From Oscillospiraceae bacterium (GTDB lineage: Bacteria; Bacillota; Clostridia; Oscillospirales; Oscillospiraceae): a stretch of 64,000 nt of DNA. This document shows, one piece after another, positions 15,666-23,987 of the stretch. The notes under the pieces are model-generated. The model did not search any database. It saw only the letters and a list, made by a program, of their open reading frames with translations, and was not told where the DNA came from. Positions within the stretch are counted from its first letter, which is position 1. Every line of letters starts with the position of its first letter. The position numbers and the translations under genes are program-made. The stretch covers positions 61,293 through 125,292 of the forward strand of contig CADAUZ010000005.1 in assembly GCA_902791215.1 (NCBI GenBank), in the 5' to 3' direction.

Positions 15666-16303
15666 GCGCTGGCCTCCGGGAGCCTGGGAGAGATCGTCCG
15701 GAAAGGGTAGCTGAACACCGCGTACTCTTTGGGGATGGCGAAGCCGTCATAAACATCCTTGAAGGGTGTCCGATTGTTGAGGACGTAGCCGAGCGCGGTA
15801 AAGTCACCTCCCTCGTTGATCCGTCTGTCCTCGCCGTATGCTTCATAGTCGATATACGGTTTGACTTCCTCCGGGATTTCCAGTTCTTCTATGTCCTCCA
15901 TGAGTGTCCGCCCGTATGTTTCCGCATCCATAATGTCGGGATAGAGTGTGAAGCAGTCCAGGTTGTAGCTCAGATTGATCAAATCCTGCATAGAGTTGCT
16001 GTACTCGCCGTGCTGGACGGCAGCGGAAAACACCGCCATTTCATAAGGGGAAAAACCGGTGAGGCGGCTTGCCAGATAATTCAGTTCATCGATGTCCTCA
16101 TATTCGCCCAGATGGGTTGCGAGACCTTTTATGTCCGTTTCGTACTGAGTGATCAGGATTTCTTTATTTTCGCGCCCGTCAATAGCGATCTTGCGCAGGG
16201 CGCTGTGTATCTTTTCCGTGGTGGTCGGAAAAGAGATCGTCACGTCCTTGTAGAGGCCGGAGTTGAACAGCCTGAGGTTCGCAATCGTGGCATTGAGTTT
16301 CAT
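15662..16303 (-). CDS. ArdA-like antirestriction protein
   Basis: 213-aa acidic protein of the ArdA family, DNA mimics that inhibit type I restriction enzymes during establishment. Matching features are the high Asp/Glu content and the LNYLASRLTGFSPYEMAVFSAAVQ and VLNNRTPFKDVYDGFAIPKEYAVFSYP segments. It overlaps the ParB stop by 4 bp and DUF3846 by 4 bp. It is expected to act early in a new host together with ArdC. Confidence 0.8.
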   Translation of the reverse strand: MKLNATIANLRLFNSGLYKDVTISFPTTTEKIHSALRKIAIDGRENKEILITQYETDIKGLATHLGEYEDIDELNYLASRLTGFSPYEMAVFSAAVQHGEYSNSMQDLINLSYNLDCFTLYPDIMDAETYGRTLMEDIEELEIPEEVKPYIDYEAYGEDRRINEGGDFTALGYVLNNRTPFKDVYDGFAIPKEYAVFSYPFRTISPRLPEASA

Positions 16304-18456
16304 TTTACAGGCTCCTTTTTACCCTTAAAAATTTCGGCTTTGGCTTTTTCCTTGGCCTGACGCTGGCGGCGTTCCTCCAGCGCGTCATAGATACTGTTTT
16401 CAATGGCAAGCGGGGTCATGGACACATCGGGGAAATACTTGCGGAGGCGGTCGCCGCGCAGAACGATCTTTGTCTCATAGCTGTTTTCCTTATCCTGTTC
16501 TGTCTTGGAGACATCAACGGGAGAAGATGTTGAGGGAACAGGCGGCGTGTTATCCGCCGGGGCCGTCGGGGTCTGAACAGCGGGAGCGGTTTCACCGCTG
16601 GGAGCGGAAACGGCGGGCTGGGGAGAATCTGCGGGTTTCGTAACGGTTTCGGCGGGCGGCGTGGCTTCGGCGGGCTCCTGCTTGGGCGCAGCCGGGAACG
16701 GGATCACATTGTCTGCGGGCTGACCGGGAACAGGTGTTCCCACGTCCGGGGACTTGGGGATTGCCGCCGGAGCTGGGGCCATAGGAGGTGTTGCCGGTGC
16801 GGGAGGCTCAACAGCTTTCGGCTTCTCAACGACCTTGGGCGGGTACTTGCCCTCCAGCACGCCCCGAATCTTCTGCTCGGTGAGGGATTCATTTGCGGCG
16901 ATCTTTTTGAGATTCGTTGTGTTCTCGTTGTTGACCTTGACGTTAATGCCGATCAGATCAGCAACGGTGTCCTGGTGCTCCGGCTGCAAAAAGGCGATGT
17001 TGTAGGCAATCGACACGGCGATGGTGCCGTCGTCCACCAGATCGCAAATCTGCTGGGTAGCCTCGGAGAGCTTCATGAGCCTGTTGAGCTTCATGGTACT
17101 CATGCCCATTTCTTTGGCGATCAGCTCGTCGGTTTCCGGGCCTCCCTTGACGCCGCGGAGCTTGCGTCCTGCCTTGCGCTTCATGCTGTCCGCTTTCATG
17201 CGCAGGGCACGGGAGAGATCGTAGGTGGAAATATGTTCACGGTGAAGGTTTCCGTCCGCAACAAGGATTCTTGCGTCATCATCGTCAAGCTGCTGGATGA
17301 TGGTCGGGACGGGATAATTCAGTTCGGAAGCGATCAGGTGGCGGCGCTGACCGGACAGGATTTCAAGGTCGCCGTCCTTGTTGAAGCGGGCCAGTACCGG
17401 GTCTTTCACGCCGAAGCGCTCAATGGATTTGAACAGCTCCTTGAAATCGTCGCTGCTGCGGTCAACGGAAAAGGTGTTGATGTCGGCTTTCTTGAGATAA
17501 GCCGGGTGCAGCACAGCGGAGAAGGCTTCGCCCTCGCCGGGGATAGGGAGAGATTTCTTGTCTTTCTCCGTGGGCGGATCGAGCTTCTCACCGAGGAGCT
17601 TGGTGATGGAAGTTCCGGTGGGGCCAACGGCAGTTTTTTCAACAGGCTTATCCTCTTTCTTCGGAACAGGAGCTTTTGCGGGCTTATCTTCTTTCTTTGG
17701 GGCAGGCTTTATCTCTTTATCTGCGGCGGCAGGGGCGGGAGCCGCAGCCGCTTTTTTCTCTTTTTCATTATTGGCGGGAGCCGGGGCGGGCTTCTCAACC
17801 TTGGGAGTCTCCGCTTTCTTTTCGTCAAGCTTCTTGGCCCCGTCCTTTTTCTCCGGCTCGGCAGGTTTCTTGTCGGCAGGAGCCGGGGCGGGCTTTTCGG
17901 CTTTGGGAGCCTCTGCTTTCTTTTCGTCCGGCTTCTTGGCCCCGTCCTTTTTCTCCGGCTCGGCGGGCTTCTTGTCGGCAGGAGCCGGGGCGGGCTTTTC
18001 AGGTTTGGGAGCCTCTGCTTTCTTTTCCTCCGGCTTCTTATCCTCGTCTTTCTTTTCCGGTTCGGCAGGTTTCTTGTCGGCGGGAGCCGGAGTGCGCTTT
18101 TCATCCTTGGCAGGCTCTTCTTTCTCCACCAGCTTGCCGGGGATCGGCGTCGCGGAATTCAGATTGGCGAGCTTGTGGTATTCAAGCGCCTCTGCTTCGC
18201 TCATATCATAGACCAGGGCGGGCAGTTCTTTGAGCTTGGAAAGCTCAGCGGCCTTGCGGCGGCGGTAGCCGCTTACGAGCTGGTATTCTCCATCCTCCCG
18301 CTGGCGCAGGATGACAGGCTCCTTTACTCCGTCAAGAAGGATGCTTGCGACAAGTCCGCCGTAGGACTTGTCGGCCTGTGACACTGCGGGGATGCCGGGG
18401 AGATCGTGGATTTTATCAAGCGGGATTTTCTGGGGCACGGGTTTTTCGTTGGGCAT
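16300..18456 (-). CDS. Large ParB-like protein with two ParB/Srx domains and a Lys/Pro/Ala-rich repeat linker
   Basis: 718-aa partition-type protein. Domain 1 (about residues 8-110) has the ParB/sulfiredoxin pattern VKEPVILRQREDGEYQLVSGYRRRKAAELS. Residues 124-225 are three 34-residue repeats of APADKKPAEPEKKD type. Domain 2 (about 323-540) repeats the ParB core (LEILSGQRRHLIASEL) and adds a helix-turn-helix (DELIAKEMGMSTMKLNRLMKL) like that which reads parS. The tail is Pro-rich. No ParA is seen in the window. The many parS-like palindromes in the element make this the obvious candidate binding protein, which is an inference. GGAGG precedes the ATG. Confidence 0.88.
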   Translation of the reverse strand: MPNEKPVPQKIPLDKIHDLPGIPAVSQADKSYGGLVASILLDGVKEPVILRQREDGEYQLVSGYRRRKAAELSKLKELPALVYDMSEAEALEYHKLANLNSATPIPGKLVEKEEPAKDEKRTPAPADKKPAEPEKKDEDKKPEEKKAEAPKPEKPAPAPADKKPAEPEKKDGAKKPDEKKAEAPKAEKPAPAPADKKPAEPEKKDGAKKLDEKKAETPKVEKPAPAPANNEKEKKAAAAPAPAAADKEIKPAPKKEDKPAKAPVPKKEDKPVEKTAVGPTGTSITKLLGEKLDPPTEKDKKSLPIPGEGEAFSAVLHPAYLKKADINTFSVDRSSDDFKELFKSIERFGVKDPVLARFNKDGDLEILSGQRRHLIASELNYPVPTIIQQLDDDDARILVADGNLHREHISTYDLSRALRMKADSMKRKAGRKLRGVKGGPETDELIAKEMGMSTMKLNRLMKLSEATQQICDLVDDGTIAVSIAYNIAFLQPEHQDTVADLIGINVKVNNENTTNLKKIAANESLTEQKIRGVLEGKYPPKVVEKPKAVEPPAPATPPMAPAPAAIPKSPDVGTPVPGQPADNVIPFPAAPKQEPAEATPPAETVTKPADSPQPAVSAPSGETAPAVQTPTAPADNTPPVPSTSSPVDVSKTEQDKENSYETKIVLRGDRLRKYFPDVSMTPLAIENSIYDALEERRQRQAKEKAKAEIFKGKKEPVK
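17782..18087 (-). repeat. Three tandem 102-bp repeats inside the ParB-like gene
   Basis: Encodes three 34-aa units (residues 124-225) differing at a few positions, rich in Lys, Pro, Ala and Glu. Likely a flexible charged linker; copy number may vary. Confidence 0.85.
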
Positions 18457-18498
18457 TAAATTCCTCCTTCATTCAGTCAAAAAAATTGGAATAAACCG

Positions 18499-18538
18499 TT
18501 GCAAATTAGCTAAAATAGTATATAATATAATTAGCTAA
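18499..18538 (+). promoter_or_regulatory. Promoter and twin operator of the Phd/PIN pair
   Basis: TTGCAA (18,499-18,504), 16-base spacer, TATAAT (18,521-18,526). Two identical TTAGCTAA palindromes (18,506-18,513 and 18,531-18,538) flank the -10 box 25 bp apart, as expected for autorepression by the antitoxin. Confidence 0.75.
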
Positions 18539-18558
18539 TTAAGAAAGGGGTACTTGTT

Positions 18559-18801
18559 ATGATTGGTGCAACTGCTACTGCGACCGAAATGCAAAACAAC
18601 TTCGGGAGATACCTCAACCTTGTCATTGGCGGTCAGGAGGTCATTGTCACAAAGAACGGAAAAGAGGTTGGCCGTTTTATTCCGAAAAGTACCGCAATCT
18701 CTTACCTGACGGATTCCCTCACCGGAATACTCAAAGGCGGAGACACGGCAGACGATCTTCGGGAAGCGCGGCTGAGGGAAAAATATGAGATTGCTGATTG
18801 A
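18559..18801 (+). CDS. Phd/YefM-family antitoxin
   Basis: 80-aa antitoxin: N-terminal Phd/YefM DNA-binding fold (ATATEMQNNFGRYLNLVIGGQEVIVTKNGKEVGRFIP) and a C-terminal toxin-binding tail (DSLTGILKGGDTADDLREARL). It should bind the TTAGCTAA operators just upstream and neutralise the PIN toxin. AAAGGGG precedes the ATG. It overlaps the toxin gene by 17 bp. It is stabilisation cargo placed between the RepA and ParB blocks on the opposite strand. Confidence 0.9.
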   Translation: MIGATATATEMQNNFGRYLNLVIGGQEVIVTKNGKEVGRFIPKSTAISYLTDSLTGILKGGDTADDLREARLREKYEIAD

Positions 18802-19192
18802 CGCAAACATTGTTTTCGACGTTCTTCTGAAACGGGAACCATATTGGGCAGACTCATCCGCTGTTTGGAAGCTTTGTGAAACGGAACAGATGGAAGGGTA
18901 TATTTCCACCTTGACTTTTGCCAACCTTGTCTATGTCATGCGAAAGGAACTTGAACCGGCTCAGATAGAGGATATTCTTACAAGGCTGAAGCTCATTTTC
19001 CGATTTGCCGATTTCAGCACCGCAGATATGACCAAAGCTGCGGAAATGGCTTGGAACGACTTTGAGGATGCTGTTCAATCCGCCACGGCAGAGCGTATAC
19101 AGGCAGATTTCATCATCACCCGCAATGTTCGTGATTTCAGGCAAAGCAAGGTGGTGGCGTTCACGCCTTCGGAGTTCCTTGCAAGGATCTGA
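18785..19192 (+). CDS. PIN-domain (VapC-like) toxin
   Basis: 135-aa PIN-domain ribonuclease toxin. Acidic active-site residues appear in LLIDANIVFDVLLKR (residues 3-17), the central acidic helix and ERIQADFIITRNVRDF. VapC-type toxins cleave tRNA or rRNA. It overlaps the Phd antitoxin gene by 17 bp, and the two are transcribed from the TTAGCTAA-flanked promoter. Pairing a Phd-type antitoxin with a PIN toxin is common in Firmicutes. Confidence 0.9.
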   Translation: MRLLIDANIVFDVLLKREPYWADSSAVWKLCETEQMEGYISTLTFANLVYVMRKELEPAQIEDILTRLKLIFRFADFSTADMTKAAEMAWNDFEDAVQSATAERIQADFIITRNVRDFRQSKVVAFTPSEFLARI

Positions 19193-19218
19193 CCGGCAAA
19201 GCATTGGTATTAAAAATG

Positions 19219-19235
19219 CGTTTCACCGTGAAACG
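19219..19235. repeat. ICE palindrome copy 10
   Basis: Intact core (central C) between the PIN toxin gene and the RepA stop. A second half-like segment (AAACGCATTTC) follows at 19,250, suggesting a decayed neighbouring copy. Confidence 0.9.
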
Positions 19236-19258
19236 AATTAGACACGGAAAAACGCATT

Positions 19259-20167
19259 TCAGCCGAAGTCATGCCGCACAGCGGCGGCGTAGTGCGGGCC
19301 TATCGTGATCGGCGCGTTGTACAGCGCGGTCAACAGATAGGCCCGTATATTGATGATTTTTGTGGTTGTCTCCCTCATGCAGTCAAGGACGTACACGATA
19401 TGCTCATAGTCCAATCGTCGGAAGCGTTCCTTGACCTTCGATGTCGGGATCGGCTCACCTCCAATTTTCGTAGTTTCGGCGGTGCTGCACAGGATGTCAC
19501 AAATGAGCTGCAGCAGGCAGTCAGGATCATCATAGGGATATTCTTCCGCAAGTCTTGAATAACTGATCTGCTCTCTTGTATCTTCTTCGATCTCCGCTCT
19601 TTCTGTTTCAGAGCAGCCCGATAGAGGATTAGATGGATCAATATAACTGTTTTCAGTATAATTACTATCAGTATAATTTGCGTCCGATTTTCGGATGTCT
19701 TGACCTTCGTTTTTCGGCTGTCCAGACCTCCGATTATCGGCTGTCTTGACCTCCGGTTTCCGGCTTTCTGCACCTCCGCTTTTTGGAGGTCTGGGCGGGG
19801 CGGGAAGCTCCTGTTCCACAAACTGCTTGACATAGATCATGGTCGGTTTTCCCTGACCCTGCTTTCTACGTTCGATCAAGCCGATGCCCTTGCTGGTGTC
19901 CAGCTCGGCCAGCAGCTTTCCGGCCTTGCCGTGACCGCAGCACAAGTCCTCCATGATTTCCTCGACCGTGTAGTAGATGTACACGCGCCCCTGATCATCG
20001 TACCACTCGTTTTGTGCGGAGAGGCCCATGCGGTCAAGCAGGAGACCGTACAGGAGCTTCGCCTCCGTGGACAGGTGGCGGAACTCGCTGCCGGTCACAA
20101 GGCGGCGCGGTATGCGGTAAAAGGAAAAGGCTTCGGACTGACCGCCGTAGAAATACTCAAAGCTCAT
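19259..20167 (-). CDS. RepA N-terminal/DUF6017-type replication initiator
   Basis: 302-aa protein with the RepA_N winged-helix start (FYRIPRRLVTGSEFRHLSTEAKLLYGLLLDRMGLS...DQGRVYIYYTVEEIMEDL) and a C-terminal DUF6017-like domain (DYEHIVYVLDCMRETTTKIINIRAYLLTALYNAP). Such initiators are standard in Tn1549-like elements and may let the excised circle replicate. The linker (120-200) is charged and low complexity. GGAGG precedes the ATG; it overlaps the sortase gene by 4 bp, so it is co-transcribed with the pilus operon. Confidence 0.88.
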   Translation of the reverse strand: MSFEYFYGGQSEAFSFYRIPRRLVTGSEFRHLSTEAKLLYGLLLDRMGLSAQNEWYDDQGRVYIYYTVEEIMEDLCCGHGKAGKLLAELDTSKGIGLIERRKQGQGKPTMIYVKQFVEQELPAPPRPPKSGGAESRKPEVKTADNRRSGQPKNEGQDIRKSDANYTDSNYTENSYIDPSNPLSGCSETERAEIEEDTREQISYSRLAEEYPYDDPDCLLQLICDILCSTAETTKIGGEPIPTSKVKERFRRLDYEHIVYVLDCMRETTTKIINIRAYLLTALYNAPITIGPHYAAAVRHDFG

Positions 20168-20898
20168 TTAGCGTCCTCCATTCTTTCACAGAACACTAGG
20201 TATCTGTATCGCCCGCCGGTATTGGGCGGGTGACAGGTCAAAAGGGTAATCATATCCCTGCCGGGACGGATCAGAATCGCGTTTACATCATTGGGCGTAA
20301 TAATTTGGATTTCCTTGACGCAATAGTGCAGCGTTCCCCAAATGTTGGTGATCGTTACCTCGTCGCCCTCTTCCAGCTTTTCAATGTCCAGAAAATACGG
20401 GTAGCCGTTCCAGCCTCGGTGTCCGGCAATCACGGCGTTGCTGCTGTCGCCGCCGATGGGGATGCTGGTCTGAGACAGCACCGCCGCGCCCGCAGCCATG
20501 TTTTCCTCACTCGCGCCCAAAAACAGCGGCATTTCCAGATCCAGCTTCGGGATAGAGATTACCCCGAACTTTTCATCCGGCAGGCCGTAGTCGGTCAGCG
20601 TGAACTCGGACATCTCATAGGCGCTCTTGCAGTTCAGATCACGCTGCTTGTGGGTATAAAGCCGCATATTGTAGTGCCGCATTTCGTCCAGCAGCTCCGC
20701 ATAGGGAACCGGCACCTGTTGTTCCTCGGAGACCTTTTGGATCATTTCCCGGACTTCCCAATAGTGATTGACCTCTTTCTTGATCTCTATGTCTTTTTCC
20801 CAGCGAAACACCCAGGGCCTCACCGCAAGCGCCGCGCCGGCAGTAGCAAGACAAAGCAGCAGTACCATGACAGCAAGCCGGAGTTTATCGTTTTTCAT
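20164..20898 (-). CDS. Class C sortase (second of two)
   Basis: Pilus-polymerising sortase anchored by an N-terminal helix (LRLAVMVLLLCLATAGAALAV). The catalytic triad is visible: His in AVIAGHRGW, Cys in TLLTCHPPNTGGRYRYLVF, and Arg in the same strand. Class C enzymes link LPXTG pilins covalently. GAGGAAAAC precedes ATG 20,898, so the longer frame to 20,952 is not used. It overlaps the first sortase by 14 bp and the RepA gene by 4 bp. Confidence 0.9.
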   Translation of the reverse strand: MKNDKLRLAVMVLLLCLATAGAALAVRPWVFRWEKDIEIKKEVNHYWEVREMIQKVSEEQQVPVPYAELLDEMRHYNMRLYTHKQRDLNCKSAYEMSEFTLTDYGLPDEKFGVISIPKLDLEMPLFLGASEENMAAGAAVLSQTSIPIGGDSSNAVIAGHRGWNGYPYFLDIEKLEEGDEVTITNIWGTLHYCVKEIQIITPNDVNAILIRPGRDMITLLTCHPPNTGGRYRYLVFCERMEDAK

Positions 20899-21895
20899 GT
20901 TTTCCTCGCTTTCTTTCCGGCAGCTTTGGTTTGAAATGCGTTTGCACAGCACGCGACGCCCATACGCGCTTAGGCGCTAAGAAATCCGTTTCATCGTGAA
21001 ACGGATTTCTAATGAGCGTAGCGTCACGGTGAAACGCATTTTGCCGATTTGGAGCAGAGAATTTCTTGTATTTGCAGAGCCCTATCGCGGCAGCTCCGGC
21101 TGTGACGCCGGTGACCGCAAGCAGGCCGTAGCCGAGACCGCGCTTGTATGCCTCGTCCCAGGTGGATTCCTCCAGCGGGGTAAATTCGGCGTCCTCTATA
21201 ACGGCCTCCGCTTCCTCATACTCGACGCGCTCCCCGCGTACCAGAAGGCGGTGCGTGTTGACGGCGAAGGGCGTACAGGTTACAAGCGTACAGAGATCGC
21301 GCCCCGGCTCAATGAGCAGCTTTTCGGAATCCTCCGGGAGTACCGTGTTGATCTCCACCACCTTATAGGCCAGCGTCTGACCGAGGATACGGAGAAAGAA
21401 AATGTCCCCCTGTTTCAGCAAGTCCAGATCGGAAAACATCTTTTGACCGGCAAGGCCGCTGTGTCCAGTCAGTACACAATGGGTATTCAAACCGCCTACG
21501 GGAAGTGAAGAGCCGAGAAGGTGTCCCACGCCCCGGTCAAGCGTCGCCTCGTCCGTGCCATGGTAGATCGGGAGCTTTACGGATATAACGGGGACTTCCA
21601 CATAACCCATGAGCCCGTCGCCCTGCACGTTCAAAAGCTCATCGTAAATCTCGGAGGCGCTTGTAAGCGCCTCCTTAGAAAAAGCTGTTCCCGTTGCAGC
21701 CTGGAGGGTACTGTTGTATCTCTGTGCCCGGTCGCGCAGTTCCTGCAGCTCGGTGTCATAGAGGGTTTCAATGCGTTCCGTGTACTGCGTTTCGATCAGG
21801 CTTGCGTTTTTCTCCGCAAGCCTGTTTGCTATCAGGGGATAAAGGATCACGACGAGGGAAAGGACAAGAAATGCTGCCAGAAGTGTAATTTTCAT
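20885..21895 (-). CDS. Class C sortase with a palindrome-derived C-terminal extension
   Basis: Sortase with an N-terminal anchor (ITLLAAFLVLSLVVILYPLIA), catalytic His in CVLTGHSGLAG, Cys in LCTLVTCTPFAV and Arg in HRLLVRGERV, and a second C-terminal membrane helix (GYGLLAVTGVTAGAAAIGL). The last residues include NAFHRDATLIRNPFHDETDF, encoded by two degenerate palindrome copies (20,987-21,003 and 21,022-21,036). ATG 21,895 lies nine bases after GGAGGG; ATG 21,904 is too close to it. Confidence 0.9.
   Translation of the reverse strand: MKITLLAAFLVLSLVVILYPLIANRLAEKNASLIETQYTERIETLYDTELQELRDRAQRYNSTLQAATGTAFSKEALTSASEIYDELLNVQGDGLMGYVEVPVISVKLPIYHGTDEATLDRGVGHLLGSSLPVGGLNTHCVLTGHSGLAGQKMFSDLDLLKQGDIFFLRILGQTLAYKVVEINTVLPEDSEKLLIEPGRDLCTLVTCTPFAVNTHRLLVRGERVEYEEAEAVIEDAEFTPLEESTWDEAYKRGLGYGLLAVTGVTAGAAAIGLCKYKKFSAPNRQNAFHRDATLIRNPFHDETDFLAPKRVWASRAVQTHFKPKLPERKRGKHEKR
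20987..21036. repeat. Two degenerate ICE palindrome copies in tandem inside the sortase gene
   Basis: 20,987-21,003 differs from the 17-bp core at one position; 21,022-21,036 lacks two bases of the left arm. Both are translated in the sortase C-terminus. Confidence 0.8.
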
Positions 21896-21953
21896 TTTCT
21901 TCATCCCTCCTCTTTTCGAGACAGGAGGGCGGTATTCCCGCCCTCCCGCGTAA

Positions 21954-23987
21954 TCAGTAGTCCACTCGTTTCCTCGCAATAACAATGATTCCCACGACGC
22001 ACAGGGCCAGAACCGTAAAGCCGATCACCGGGTACATCCATGTACCCCGGCTGCCAGTCTGAGGCAGGTCAAAGCCCTTGGTATTGATGACATTGAAAGG
22101 CGCAAGCGCGGAGACAGAGCCATTGTCCGACAGCATGGAAACGTCGTTGCCGTCAACGGTGGCGGAGGCGGTCAGCAGCTTGTGTTCCAGATGGCGCTGG
22201 GGCATATTGTGGAACATCCCGGCGGGGACGCTTGCAAAGCGTGGATCGTTCTGGACGAGTCCGAGCGTGTCCGTGCCGTAGACGGGACAGGCGTTCGCGC
22301 CCTCTGCCTTGGAGATGATGACCTTGACGCCCTGCTTGAGCAGCGTGTAGGCTTTATCCGTCTGAATCTCCTTGATGGTGTAGGCATCGTCCTCCATGCC
22401 CTTGATGACCACCTTGCCCGCCGTGGTGGGGACAAACTGCGTGGCCTGCTCCGCGGCCTCCACATGGCCGGTCACATACCAGACACCTTCGGCAGAATTG
22501 AGAGCGGCGGTCAGAAAGTAGTTGTCCGTATCATTGTGGGCAACAAACTTGACCTGGGAGAAGTCGCCATTGCCGGAGGAAAACTGCTTCGTCACGTCCA
22601 CACCGTAAGAATAAACATGGCAATCATCCACAAGGGTATCGTAGTAGTCGGTGTTGCTGCGCTTCCACGTCAGGACAACCGCGTTGTCGTTGCCGCTGTT
22701 GCCGTAGGTCGCGGTGTTGTCCATGTTGAGCTTGGCCTTGTAGGTGATACGAACGGTACAGCCGCTGTATCCGCTGTTGACCATGTTCGGGCCGTTGTAG
22801 ACCGTGGGGCTGGTGTTGATCTCGGACAAGCCGGAGGCGGTCATGGCAATGCTCATAATGCTGTTGCCATCCTTGGCGGTATAGGACACAGTGAACTTGC
22901 CGTCAGCCTCAGACCATTCGGCAATCTTGTCCGTGCAAGCGGAATCCTTGTAAAAGGCCAGCTTCACGTCGCCCTTGGTGTAAGTGATGCCTTTGGAAAG
23001 CGTGTCCACAAAGCTGTACTCGGTCAGATAGGACGCAGCCGAGGTAATGCTGGGCATGGTGGAAATGATCTGGTATTCCAGCGTGTCGTTGCCGGAAGCT
23101 GAGGCGGTATGCGCGTAACCATCGCTGATACTGTCTGCGCTGCCGTTATTCGTTCCGGTGTCGATCTTGGCCTCGCGCACGGTTTTTTCAACAGACGGGA
23201 TGCCCGTGGCGTTCTTGGGGTACAGCACCGGGTCATAGATCCATTCGCTGCCGTTCACAACATTGGTCATGGGCAGGGAGATCAGGAAAGGCGCGGTGGT
23301 TTCCGTGACCATTTCGGGGACACGGGTTTCGACCACAAGGTACAGGCCGAGGGGCAGGCCGGACACGGCGCTGTGTCCGTAGGCGTCCGTTTCGGGCATG
23401 GCGCTGCCGCCCGCAAACTGGACAAACCTTTCAGCGGCGTTTCGCGTCGCCGTGCCGTTGGTGTTCAGCGCGTTCTTGAGGCCGTCGATCAGCACGTCGG
23501 AGGTGTAATAGTAAATGGTCTTGCCGTCCTCAGTCTTGTCCGCCGGGGCGAAGCGATCATTGGCGGTAACGCCGAGGACATTCAGAAAAGCAGCGTTCAG
23601 CTCGCTGTTTTCGATGCCGTACAGCAATTCAAGGCGGTTCGTGTTGTCCTCGGTCTTGGTGTAGGCCAGAATATCCGCCAGCTTGACATAGGTAAATTCC
23701 ACGCCGCGCACAGCGTAACCGTATGCGTCGCCGTTGGCATTGAGTGCGGAGACACGGGCGGGATTGCCAAGAATGGCCTCCACGCCGCTTTCGTCCCGGA
23801 TGCCGGTGCTGACATAGGAGCTGTCCCAAACGCCGTCTTTCTCCGCGCCGGTCACATCGTACTTGTACAGGCTGATGGAGCCAGTGCGCGTCGTGTCGAT
23901 CAGCGCCGGATCAGCGGCGGCAAAGGCGGGAATGGAAAAGCTGCCGACCATGACAAGGGCCAGCAGCAGAGAAAAAAGTTTTTTCAA
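21954..23987 (-). CDS. LPXTG-anchored fimbrial major pilin (SpaH/EbpB-like)
   Basis: 677-aa surface protein: signal peptide (SLLLALVMVGSFSIPAFA), Cna-B/SpaH-type isopeptide domains, and a C-terminal sorting signal LPQTG, hydrophobic helix and RKRVDY. It is probably the shaft pilin polymerised by the two sortases encoded downstream. The start is TTG at 23,985-23,987, overlapping the adhesin stop (TTGA), which suggests translational coupling. It could help mating-pair contact or gut colonisation. Confidence 0.9.
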   Translation of the reverse strand: MKKLFSLLLALVMVGSFSIPAFAAADPALIDTTRTGSISLYKYDVTGAEKDGVWDSSYVSTGIRDESGVEAILGNPARVSALNANGDAYGYAVRGVEFTYVKLADILAYTKTEDNTNRLELLYGIENSELNAAFLNVLGVTANDRFAPADKTEDGKTIYYYTSDVLIDGLKNALNTNGTATRNAAERFVQFAGGSAMPETDAYGHSAVSGLPLGLYLVVETRVPEMVTETTAPFLISLPMTNVVNGSEWIYDPVLYPKNATGIPSVEKTVREAKIDTGTNNGSADSISDGYAHTASASGNDTLEYQIISTMPSITSAASYLTEYSFVDTLSKGITYTKGDVKLAFYKDSACTDKIAEWSEADGKFTVSYTAKDGNSIMSIAMTASGLSEINTSPTVYNGPNMVNSGYSGCTVRITYKAKLNMDNTATYGNSGNDNAVVLTWKRSNTDYYDTLVDDCHVYSYGVDVTKQFSSGNGDFSQVKFVAHNDTDNYFLTAALNSAEGVWYVTGHVEAAEQATQFVPTTAGKVVIKGMEDDAYTIKEIQTDKAYTLLKQGVKVIISKAEGANACPVYGTDTLGLVQNDPRFASVPAGMFHNMPQRHLEHKLLTASATVDGNDVSMLSDNGSVSALAPFNVINTKGFDLPQTGSRGTWMYPVIGFTVLALCVVGIIVIARKRVDY

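Noticed and set aside
17221..17245. Extra parS-like site inside the ParB gene (TGTTCACGGTGAAGGT)
   Set aside because: Both arms are mismatched relative to the core; it fits ordinary coding sequence.
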